DNA from: Setaria digitata
Lineage: Eukaryota; Nematoda; Chromadorea; Rhabditida; Setariidae
NCBI GenBank assembly: GCA_003640385.1
Contig: RCAB01000141.1
Location: forward strand, 62,001 to 126,000
Direction: 5' to 3'
Length of the DNA stretch: 64,000 nucleotides
Shown: piece after piece, positions 14,401-25,300 of the stretch
Layout of the letters: each line of letters begins with the position of its first letter
Position numbering within the stretch: the stretch's first letter is position 1
Notes under the pieces: model-generated
What the model was told of the DNA's origin: nothing
Seen by the model: only the letters and a program-made list of their open reading frames with translations
Database searches by the model: none
Made by a program: the position numbers and the translations under genes

Positions 14401-15084
14401 TTTTGTCCTTTCGTTTCTGATTTTTCTAAAAATTTCAAAACAAAAGAAAAAAAAGCACTAATTAACAGGAAAATTTGACTATTATCAATCTTCGTCTTTC
14501 ATTTAATACTATTTATTACTAATTTTTATTCATTACTTTCTTTTGTATACAATTTAGTAATTTTCCTATTTGTTTTTTCCAGGTCTTTATTTCAGCTAGC
14601 TTTGAAAAAGAACAACAACAACCACATAACATAGCTTGCATTTTCATCTTTTTGGTCCAAAATGATTGTGTTTATTCTTGAATTAATATTTCGTTTGCTT
14701 CCTTATTTCTAAGCTTCTAATTAATTAGCACAGTCTTATCATTAAATTTTGTTCTCAATAATTTTCACAATTATGTGACGGGGTATGAAAAGAGGAGAAG
14801 AGGAGGGAAGAAAAAAAAACACATAAAGATTTGGGAAAGAAATAATTATAAATCTATTTCATTTTCTTCTAACATTTCAGTTGTTATCTCATTTGAAAAT
14901 TTCATCTTTTTCATATAACTTTCATATATTTTTTCTTTTCTTTTCTTTTTCTTTAACTGAAAAAAAAAAAAGGAAATAAAAAACTGCAAAATGCAAATTT
15001 CGTTAAAAAATTAATTTTTGTTAAATTTATAGTTGCTGCAAAAAAAAAAAAAAGAGAGACGGGAATTTTAGAAAGTAATAAAAG

Positions 15085-15269
15085 ATGAAAATTTGGCAAA
15101 TGGAACAATATCCATGCGGTGATCGTCGTCTTCCTCATCATATGTTCCCTCCAAAGATCTATACCACCGATCAGTTAACATCGCTCACGGGCATTATCAC
15201 ATACAAGGTTGTTTGTTATCTGTAATTATATGATAACAATTTTTTTTTTTTTCAGCGCCTCTTTTTTCC

Positions 15270-15300
<31 letters not shown>

Positions 15301-16498
15301 CACGCATCTGTAATTTTATTAACAATTAATCTTTTAAAAGGTGATCGGAAAACAGAATGTATAAAGTTTAATTCTTCCATTATCAGAAATTTTTAGATGT
15401 GAAAAGAAATGAATATGATTGCATTAAACTATGAATTAATAAAAAAAATTTTTTAAATTTTTCTATTAAAATTTTGATAAAGCTTCTTTTATAAAATCTA
15501 ATCATTTAATTGTTTAATAATTTAGTTTAATTTTCGCGTCTTTTTTTTTTTATTAAAAATTATTAATGCATAAGATAGGTTGATATTGATGATATCAATG
15601 CAATGAAGAAACGTATCTCACGGGTAAAAGCAGAACGTAAAGTGATCAGCTCAGATATTTTAACGCTTCATGGAAAAATTGCTGATTTCGAACAAAAGGT
15701 CAATTTAAATAAATTTTAATTCAGCAGAAAATTCGCAATTGATAAAAAAATAATTTGTGAGTGTTAAAGGCTTTAATAAGTTAGTTAGCAATAAGCAAGT
15801 AAAATGTCATAACTTTCAATGATAGTATTTAGTAGTTGCTAAATTTTTAAGGATACTATTGATAAACTTGTCAGAAAATAGAAAAAGAATGCAAGAAAAT
15901 GTTCAATTTTCTCTTATGTTTTTTTTAAGTTTCAAAAAGTTGTAAAAAAAAAAAAAAAAAAAAAAAAAGAAAAAGAGAAAGAATTAAAAATTCTTTTAGT
16001 TGGCGCAATTTTACGAGCCTGTAACAAAAGATGTCGACTCAATATTTTTTGTCCTAGAAGGCAGCGCATATTATGACGTTGAAGTAGAAGAAGATAGTTG
16101 GATTCGTATAAACGTTGAACGTGGTGATCTTATCATCATACCACGTGGTCGTAGTTATCGCTTTACTGTAACACCACAGGTATTCCGTTATTCCGTTTCT
16201 TCAGTTATTAATTCAAATATAGATGTTTTTTGCAAAGATTTTTTTTTTCCATATATTTTTTGTCATTTAATTTCAAATACAAAAAAAAAAAAATTAGATT
16301 AAAATTTATATTTTAGGTAGAATTCATTAAAAAAATAATTAAGCAAAGAAAGCATACATCTGCAGTTGAGGGAAAAACATATGTTACAATCACTTAGCAA
16401 CATTAAATTATTCATTAAAAAGTTTTAAATTTAATTTTCAGAACGCCGTTACAATTCAACGTTTCTATCAAGCCAAAAATAAAACTCAACAAGGTTGA
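15085..16498 (+). CDS. ADI1-like: Acireductone dioxygenase family protein, predicted metal-free pseudoenzyme
   Basis: Exons 15085-15207, 15579-15698, 16000-16179 and 16442-16498 join in phase 0 to give 159 residues (human ADI1 has 179). Family marks: N-terminal [10 protein letters not shown] (family RLPHRP), then the cupin core [30 protein letters not shown] and YRFTV, matching human GSGYFDV, DQWIRI, EKGD and HRFTV without gaps. Active enzymes of the methionine salvage pathway bind Fe or Ni through His88, His90, Glu94 and His133. With a constant one-residue offset these positions read Val89, Lys91, Ser95 and Tyr134 here. The C-terminal tail of about 20 residues is also missing. The frame and all three introns (GT-AG) are intact, so it looks expressed. 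Dioxygenase activity is unlikely; another role is possible but unknown. Confidence 0.85.
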
Positions 16499-17304
16499 AG
16501 GAAGCAAAATATTTGAAAAAACTTTTTTTTTAAGTTGCGATTTTTATTTTCATGCCACAAATATTATCCAAAAAAATAAGTTTTATTTCTGTCCTTCAAA
16601 GGCTTGTTCATTTTGAACTAGTTGTAGTGTTAACTTTCTTGCAAAGATAATCCAAAATTATAAGAAGATTATTCTTTATAATCTATTATATTCTGTTATG
16701 CTTTCAGATTCCAGTTTGTCTATCTTAATGTGGCTTCTCAAAACAGTAGTCATTCGTTTGTTATTAACAACATTTTGGTGAATTCGATAATTTAAATTAG
16801 AAAAAAAAAAAAAAATTTTTCATAAATCTATAAACCTATGAATTCTTTCATTTATAGTTTTAATATTTTTTTTATTACCATATTACAGCTTATTATTACC
16901 GTGTTATACGTCGCCGTATTTACTTTTTTATCTAATAATAAAAAATTTAAAATTCAAAATAAACTACTAAACAATGGTATCAATTGGTACTGTTAATAAA
17001 TTTAAATTACTGAAACTTTTTCCTTCTTTAAAAAAAAAAAAATTAACCACTACAGTATACAATATACAGCTGATATTACGTGAGCATATTGTAAAGTCGT
17101 CGCCGAAATCATCATAAATCGTCAACAAATTCTGTTTTCCATGAATCATTCATTTTCAAAAAGTTTTAAATAATTTAACTACGGTATTTCTTTTTTCTAC
17201 ATGGCATATTAAATTCCTTGAATTGAAGAAAAATATCACAAAAATACACATACATATTATATACAACTTTTCCCTTCCTTTAAAAAAAAAAAAAATCACT
17301 ACAG

Positions 17305-17332
17305 TATACAGTAATATATATATTACTGTATA
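17305..17332. repeat. Perfect 28-bp palindrome
   Basis: TATACAGTAATATA and its exact reverse complement abut. It sits in the second of two copies of a poly-A plus ACTACAGTATACA segment about 250 bp apart. Confidence 0.85.
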
Positions 17333-18340
17333 TACATATACATGTATATATACAAATAATTGTTCACTGACATAGCTGTTACTTTATTAATGGAAAATTA
17401 GATTGGAAACAACTTTTGGTTGAAAAAATTGAGGAAAAGCAAAAGAAAGTGACTTATCGGAAGACTTAGAAAAATTAAAAATTTTCTTGAAAGTGATTCA
17501 GTGATATAATTGAACAAATTTAAAATCAATCTTCAAATTCTCTTGCAAAAGAAGCGAGTCAAATAATTTTAATAATTCTGAACAACAATAATGCAATGGA
17601 CTTAAATGATGCATTATCTGGCATGTTTAAAATGTTTACAGTATCTGTATTTTATTCCACAATAAAAATAAATATTAAAAAAAAAAAAAAAAGTGCTAAA
17701 TAAATCTCATTTTTATCCTTTTTTAGTTCGAAAAAATGGAGTAAAAATCTGAATTACTACTGAAGTTTTAATGTAAAGTTGTAATTTTGGATTTTTTTTT
17801 CTTTTTTTTTTCATCTGCTTTTGATCCTCGCAATGTTTAATGATAGAAAATTTTGAATTGCTAATTCAAATAGCTGTCAAAATCTAAAAAAAAAAATTTA
17901 ACAGTTTAAATTTAAAATAAATTTGCTGACTCATGACACTGCAAATGGCCTTTTTCTGAAAAAAAAATATATATATATATAAATTAAATAAAACATGAAG
18001 TAAATTATTTAATGAATATCAATAATTGGCATGTGCAGTAAGTAATTTAGTTAAAAATAATATAACTAAATGAATGAAATATGAAGTTTGAATTTAGGAA
18101 TAAAAAGTTCATTATTGAATGTAGTAGTAATTGAAAATGAATTTGAGGAAGTTACAATCTGAACACGTAATAATTGTTGTGCTAGTAGTTATGTAATTGG
18201 TGAAATTTCTATTTTCTATAAATTATTCGCAACCACTTCTCTTTTTTTTCTTTTTTTCTTTTTTAATTTATGAAATTTCGAAAAATATAAATGATGGGTA
18301 TTTTTTTGGCCGAAAGTTAATTTGGAAATAAAACAGTTCG

Positions 18341-18432
18341 ATGAATGGTCATTTTCCAATTGTTTTGCTGGCCAATTTCGGTTTGATGATTCAAGCGATG
18401 CAGAATATGTCAATTGATATTGATGACATAGT
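18341..18432 (+). CDS. Candidate signal-peptide exon of the downstream protease
   Basis: An ATG opens a frame beginning MNGHFPIVLLANFGLMIQA, a plausible secretion signal. The protease model starting at 18767 has no hydrophobic start, although S1 proteases of this type are normally secreted. A phase-0 join from 18432 (GTC then gtttac) to the acceptor before 18785 (gatacag) would keep the frame. The donor is weak, so this is an inference. Confidence 0.3.
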
Positions 18433-18766
18433 CGTTTACGCTAAGCCTGGTTCATTATTTATAAATTTGGAGAGGATTTAGAATAATTAAATTAAAATTT
18501 AGCACTTCAACTGAACAGAAGTTATTTTAACAAAATAATTTCCTCAAATTGTTCCAAAATTTTCACTAGGGTAAAATCGATGAACATATCAGATTCGGTT
18601 TGTATGTGCTCATGTTCTAGCCATCAGAAAAGTGAAATCTTGAATATAGCTCTCAATTTAATCTAGTCTAGCTATTTGAACATTTAATTTGCTGATCCCA
18701 TGATGAATAATTAGTGATAAGATGCTGATGACATTTTAATTTAAAAGACTGATAATTCAATTCTTT

Positions 18767-21171
18767 ATGGGTGATGCGATACAGTTAAGTAAAATTGATA
18801 TCGAAGAAAACGAAGATTTGGAAATTAACTGTGGTAGGACACGTCGCCAGTGGTTTTCAACACGTATGTTTTCAAATTTTGATTTATTTGGATAAATTTC
18901 AGTATTTCTTATATAAGTTTACTTCAGTTTTGGCATTCTTTTGATCTTACCAGTGAGGTAATTTCCAATTTACATATATTAAAATGAAGTGACCCATTTT
19001 TCGCGATCACTTTTACCACATTGATGTTATCAAATTACTACCAATCCAATTGCAGCAGATAATTGATCGTTCACTGATAAATTAATATCACTTTAGCCTA
19101 TAAGATTTCCGCTGGATCAGCTGCAAAATTAGGCCAATTTCCATGGGCTATAGCGTTAACTTACGTCAACAAGGAACAGTATAATTACTGCGGCGGATCG
19201 ATCATCTCTAAGCGACACATTCTTAGCGCAGCGCATTGTGTCATGAATTACGAAAGTGATCAATTGCCCTGCATGTTTGTTTTTAATGCAGTTAACAACA
19301 TTCGCATGCATCGATTGACATGCACCTGCATGCAGTGATTGGTGACAGCATGCACTAAGAATCACTTTACGCACTAACTGACTGGTATGCACTAGTCTGC
19401 AATGACTGGCGACTTGCACTTGCATGCACTGACTGAATAACATGCGCTTGCATGCTGTTGTTCTAGAGATGCGACTTCTTTGGACGATATCGGTGAAATT
19501 GTTGTACGGTATGGTGGAATATGCCTACGAAGTGACTCACCGCCATGTCACGGAAGATTATGCATGACAGCTAGAATTCGTAAAATTGCTGTACATAAGC
19601 GGTGATTTCAATTGATTTTTTCTTTTAATTAAATTTCGATCAAATTAAACTTTAATCAAATGGTACCAATTCAATTTGATAAAGTGCTCATTTAGAAAAC
19701 AGCATTCAAATTAATGCATTTCAGGGACAGCATGAATTGTTTTAATTGAAATGAGTCTTTTTTTTTCAGCTTTATAGATGAGGGCTGTATTCATGGGTAT
19801 GATTTCGCTGTTCTTGAACTGGAAAATGATTTAATGGTAAATTTACCGCATGCTGGATATGATAACTACATTCTATACCAGATTTGCAGGAATGAAGAGT
19901 AGTTTCCAAGGAGCGCATAGATATTTGGAGTAACTTGCCCAAACCAGATAATGCTACTCTAATTAAACATTCATTTTTCAGTTTGATACAACAACCTCTG
20001 CAATATGTTTACCCAATTCAAATTTTGATCCTAGCGCTGCCGAAAATCTTTTCGATTATGGATTTGGTGAGGATGAAAGTAAGTAAATCTTTATGAGAAG
20101 AATTAAACAACAATGCAATTAAATAAGATGCGCAAAAAGAAAACAAAGAAATAAATAAAAAATAGGGAGGTAAGTAAATCATCTAGCAATTAACTACTAG
20201 AATTCCAGGAAATGTCTAAAATTTGAGAAAATGGGAACTGGAAAAATTGCTATTTTCTAAAATTGCATTAGCGTTAGTTTGGTAATTTCTCAAATTTCAA
20301 AATAGAAAGCTGCACTGATAAGCAATTCGTAACTCTCATCGAAATTTCCTTCATAAATAACACGCCAATTTTAGACGGAGAAAAAATGTCAAGGTTGAAT
20401 TACGGTAGTGCAAAAATTATTAGTGTTGGAAAATACAGAGATTTCATTCGTGCAGGGCCCGTTTATAAAACAAAAAACCAAACTATTCATCATGGAATTT
20501 GTACTGTACGTTCATTTCTGCTAGTTACTGTACTCAGGTTTAAATATAATAACTACAGTTTCTCGTACGTGTCATGATTCTTCTAAATTCATTTTATAAT
20601 TATCGGTGAAAAAATTTCGAAATAATTTAATATTTCCATAATGTTTTATAAACTAAATCAAAATAATTTACCAATTTACTCATCATAACATTGCTTCCTT
20701 GTCGGAAAAATGAAACGTCCAAAAAATCTGACCCTACCTCTGAACTTCTAAGTATTCAATAATTGCTGAAGCCCAGCATCACCTAAACGCCTGTCATTGA
20801 ACCACAAGAGGGCCATAATAACCCAACGATACGGTACAACTCTTGAGTAGTATGGTTTGGTTCGTCACGCCATAGTGTTGGATGACAATGACAATTTTGT
20901 GTGACTCTAAACTGGTCTCTATGAAGGGCTTGTTTCAGCTAGACGAATTAATTGCACGAAAATGTCGAGAGTGTATTTCAAAAATTAATTTTAGGGTGAT
21001 AGTGGAGCAGGGCTACAAGGATTTAATAAGCATCGCGTTTATCTACTTGGTATACATTCATTTGGTCCAAAAATTTGCCATGATGGTTCACCTTTTACCG
21101 TGACCGATATTCGACCATATGCACAATTGATATGTTATCTGACAGGAATATGTTATCATTTATCAACTTGA
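18767..21171 (+). CDS. S1 family (trypsin-fold) serine protease
   Basis: Exons 18767-18863, 19097-19274, 19467-19601, 19770-19836, 19982-20078, 20375-20505 and 20995-21171 join in frame. The catalytic triad is visible: SAAHC (His), YDFAVLEL (Asp) and GDSGAGL (Ser). The zymogen cleavage region is YKISAGSAAKLGQFPW, so the mature chain would begin ISAG rather than IVGG. Counting back six residues from the catalytic serine, the S1-pocket position 189 is Gly, not the Asp of trypsin, so Arg/Lys specificity is not expected. GDSGAGL replaces the usual GDSGGPL. Extra cysteines (PPCHGRLC, and two close to the C-terminus) suggest additional disulfides. The physiological substrate cannot be inferred. The true start is uncertain: ATG 18767 lacks a signal peptide, and an upstream exon may exist. 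Confidence 0.93.
19275..19466. repeat. GCATG-rich degenerate repeat filling a protease intron
   Basis: The 192-bp intron is made largely of imperfect units around TTGCATGCACTGACTGG. Counting the donor junction at 19270-19275, GCATG occurs six times, four of them as TGCATG. It is more GC-rich than the neighbouring introns. Confidence 0.8.
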
Positions 21172-22338
21172 TCGTGATAACTGCTGTCATATACTCTCTT
21201 TTTCGCTTATCAGTTCATTAAACTGGATAATTCGTTTTTATAACCATACTCCATCATAACTAATTATTTGATACAAGTATATCCAGTTATTTAAATGTGA
21301 TGTAATTTATGCTTTCCTTTTGTGATAATCTGTAAAAAGTAGGCCTAATTACTTACAGTGTCAAATGAATTTGGCACTGGAATATAGCATTAAAAGGTAT
21401 AGCTATTTGAGAGGTAAGTTGTTAGGGAAATAAACGAAGAGAGTGGGGTTGAAATCTTGCCAAGGAGCGTAATAACTATGCTATTAACCAAGGCTCTCGT
21501 ATGGTGAATACGTTGAAATAACGTACGTACACATAACAAAGACTGATGTTGAAGTTCAAGTTTGAAAAAAGAAAATTTGTCGTTTGATGAGGAGAAAGAA
21601 AGACGTCTTCCCACAAATATATGATTATGAGAAAAGTTAAGTAGAATTTTTTGAAAGTGCCTTTAAATTTTCATTATATTTGCTGATGCAACTAAGTGAC
21701 GCAGTAAAAATCTGTTGACTTGGTGGGTGAAGAGTAAGAAAATAAGACCTTTTGTTTTTTTGTGTTCGTAGAAAATAATTTCAGATGTCTAAGTCTGACT
21801 GTGATGGCTTAGATCAAATTACACGTTGGAAATAACGTCTGACCAAAAAGCAAACGTAATATGATGCGAAAAAAGTCTTTGATTGACCGATGCGTGCGTC
21901 TTTCTGTTGACGTATCTTATTTCTGTTCACTTCATTTCGACAAAAATGGCACTAGATATGATGGTTAAAACAATTATTCCATAGCAATAAGTTAGTTATA
22001 TAGTGATAGCTGATAGTGTGATGTATGGTGCAGCAAGTTGAATGATGGTACTGTAAATAGACATTGTTCTCAATTATAAGTGGATTAATTAGCAAGTAAT
22101 AGGTTGAGGTGGAAAATTCGTGAAATGGTTCATTTGGTACTTTGTGTTGTCTTGCTCATGTTAGTTTATTGATTTTGTTCCCAATTAGCTACTGAAATGT
22201 TGATTTAGATTAAATTTTTCTGTATCATTTGTGACAACTCAAAATAACTTACATCGTATCTTTCGTTAATCAGTCATATCGCAATGACCACTCACTGGAA
22301 ATTAATTATAATTAAAGGTTTCAATCGAATTCGTGTGA
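21172..22338. other. Intergenic region upstream of COPG
   Basis: No coding exon or RNA gene recognised. It contains the 3' end of the protease transcript and presumably the COPG promoter, neither of which I can delimit. Confidence 0.6.
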
Positions 22339-25300
22339 ATGATGAAGCGAGATAAAAAGGATGAAGAAAATGGTGCTGGTAATCCATTTGCTAATCTCGA
22401 CAAAACAGCCGTCTTGCAGGAGGTATTCATTCGTTTGTTATGACACTTTGTTGTTTATCATTTATTCATAGATAAGTTAAAAGATGTTGAATCATTTTTT
22501 CATTTACATTGAAATGAATTAATCACATGCACAAGATTAAATAGTTATGTAATGAAATAATAGTTTCAAAATATGGGCTGTTAGCAATTTTCCGTGCATA
22601 AATTATAAAAAAAAAAAAATAAATATACGTTATTGCTTCTAATAGCAAAAAGATATCCCCGCTTTTAGTTTATAACGGTTGAGACACTGTCTTAGGCTAG
22701 TTTCGTGTGCATTAAATTCAGAAAAGGAAAACAAGCATTTTGTTTAATGAAAGGTTTTCTTTTTATTTGGAAATTAAGGCTCGCGCTTTCAACGAAACAC
22801 CGATAAATGCTCGACGATGTAGCCTGATTTTGAGTAAGCTGTTGTACTTACGACAGCAGGGTGAAACAATTGGACGTACAGAAGCAACTGAAGCTTTTTT
22901 TGCTGTAACGAAATTATGGCAAAGTAAGGATTCAAATCTGCGACGTTTAGTTTACCTTGCAATCAAAGAGTTTTGTGATATCTCCAATGACGTTATCATC
23001 GTTACCAGCAGGTGTGCATAATCCGTTATTATTTTATTATTATTCTGTTACGAGAAAATCTGCTCATATTTTATTGTTTTCATCTTTTTTACTGTTGCTT
23101 CTCCTTCTTTTTTTTTCTCTCTCTCTTTTTTTCTTTCTAATTCATAAGAGTTAAATAAGAAAATAAGGATTCATTGCGTAAATTTTAGCCTTACAAAGGA
23201 TATGACAGGTCGGGAAGATATTTATCGTGCACCAGCTATACGAGCTTTGTGTTGCATAATTGATGGGAGTATGTTGCAAGCTATTGAACGCTATATGAAA
23301 CAGGTTTGTTGTATGCTATAAATTGTTACTGCTAAATTTGTTATGTTCTTCAAATTTAGTTGCTTGGTCATACTTGGCATATAAATACGTGCAACTAAGC
23401 ATTGGTTTGTTCTTTCTAGGCAATTGTTGACAGAAATTCAGCGGTTGCATCTGCAGCTCTTATTTCATCATTCCATCTGCTTCGAAAAAATCCGGAAGTA
23501 GTTCGTCGTTGGGCGAATGAGGTTCAGGAAGCTGTTTCTTCGGACAGGCTTGTTTATTTATATGATTTTTGTCAAAAGAAATTTTATACCCGACACTTTA
23601 GTGTCTTAGCAACCAACATTCGCATGGGATATTCTCTTAATTGATTAAATTAATTAGCTTAGATCCTTTGACATGATATTAGTATATTGCGTGTGTTTTG
23701 CTGAATTGACTATACTGTTACAAGTAGAGCTTTTGATAACTCTACTAAGTAGAACTGCTGAATTTTACATGAAAAAATGTTTGACCCATATTTAGATTCG
23801 AAGATGAAGTAGGAGGCAAAATCACAATGAAGCTTCAATAAAGCTCGTTTCAGCAATATGGTTCAGTTTCATGCCCTTGGCTTATTATACCATATTCGTA
23901 GCAGTGATCGTTTAGCAGTGAATAAATTAGTTCAAAAATGGAGTAAGTCATCGTTACGTTCTCCTTTTGCAACCTGCTATCTGATTCGACTGGCAGCCAA
24001 ACTTATTGAGGAAGACGAAGCAGGGTGAGTCTTTTCGGATTTGATAATCTTCTCGAAGTTTGCTAAACTTATTTTTACTAATTTAGTACCTAACAGAAAA
24101 GCGTAAATACCATAGGAAAAAAAATCATTAATTTATGTTTTAATGTAGTAACTATTCAGTTGTGTTTTCTTGATTCACAAATGAAATTAATTTGAAGGTA
24201 AATGTTTCACTTTTAGAGCAGAAAGTCCTTTGTTCCAATTCATTGAATCATGCCTCCGTCATAAGTGTGAAATGGTCATCTATGAAGCTGCTTCTGCGAT
24301 TGTTCGTTTGCCCAAAACAACTTCATCAGAATTGTCCCCTGCTATTTCAGTGTTACAACTTTTTTGTTCATCTCCAAAGCCAGCATTACGATTCGCAGCA
24401 GTTCGGACTTTAAACAAGGTTCCTTAAATTTTAAGATTTTATAGCATTAATGTATGACATAAGAATCATTTTGGCATAGCTTCTCTCTACTAGTTCGTTT
24501 CGTTTTGAGTACAGTGAAAGCTTTTGAATTTCCTGCAGTGTCTGCTTTAACCTCTGATCTTGATTGATAATCAAACGGTCAGATTTAGTTGCACACTAAT
24601 TAGCTGTTTAAGTCGTTAGCAGACTTCTTACATAGGACATTAGAGGCACTGTTGGTTTAAACAGCACAAAATATTACTTTTTTAAAAATCATACTTTAAT
24701 TTCCGTCTCCAGGTATCAGTAAAACATCCGCAGGCGGTGACATCTTGCAATGTTGACTTAGAACAGTTAATAACTGATCAGAATCGTTCCATAGCAACTC
24801 TTGCAATCACAACGCTTCTGAAAACCGGGGCGGAATCATCAGTCGAGAGATTAATGAAACAGATTAGTACATTTGTGAGTGAAATAAGCGATGAATTTAA
24901 GGTAATTTCACTTATTTCATCTTCTTTGTGCCTTACCATTAATGTACAGAATAGATTGTAGAAATAATGACAAAACAGATATTTTCAACGTGAACAACAC
25001 TTAAATTATATAATTATATAATCATTACCTGCTCACAAATTGAAATCTGCACTATGTTTAATTGATCTATTACTTGTGAACAACTTTAGTGAATAACCTC
25101 CCATCATGTGAACAGCGTTACTGAATATCATTCCAGACAGTGAGTAGTGCAGTAAAATAAGTGACATCATTAGAATCACGAATTTAATTTTCGTTTATTT
25201 GCCTACTACAGGTTGTGGTGATTGAAGCGATCCGTTCACTCTGTGCTCGCTATCCACGCAAACACTCGACACTTATGTCATTTTTAGCTACGATGTTACG

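Larger units (their letters stand above)
5482..15084. other. 9.6 kb intergenic desert, AT-rich
   Basis: I find no coding exon here. Open frames are short, lysine/phenylalanine/isoleucine-rich, and lack splice-consistent neighbours. The content is homopolymer runs (for example A27 at 6685-6711 and about 24 T at 6244-6267), short tandem duplications, TA palindromes and TTAATTA-type low-complexity sequence, densest around 10790-11230. The 3' UTR of the upstream CACHD1-type gene must begin here, but its end cannot be placed. Confidence 0.7.
16499..18766. other. Intergenic region with AT palindrome and a possible signal-peptide exon
   Basis: Mostly noncoding. Two copies of a poly-A tract followed by ACTACAGTATACA occur near 17021-17064 and 17272-17310. 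The only stretch with protein-like character is an open frame from ATG 18341 with a hydrophobic start, listed separately as a candidate first exon of the protease. Confidence 0.6.

Noticed and set aside
19156..19443. 95-codon minus-strand frame with repeated Cys/His residues
   Set aside because: It is antisense to protease exon 2 and the GCATG repeat intron; the Cys/His pattern comes from translating the repeat.
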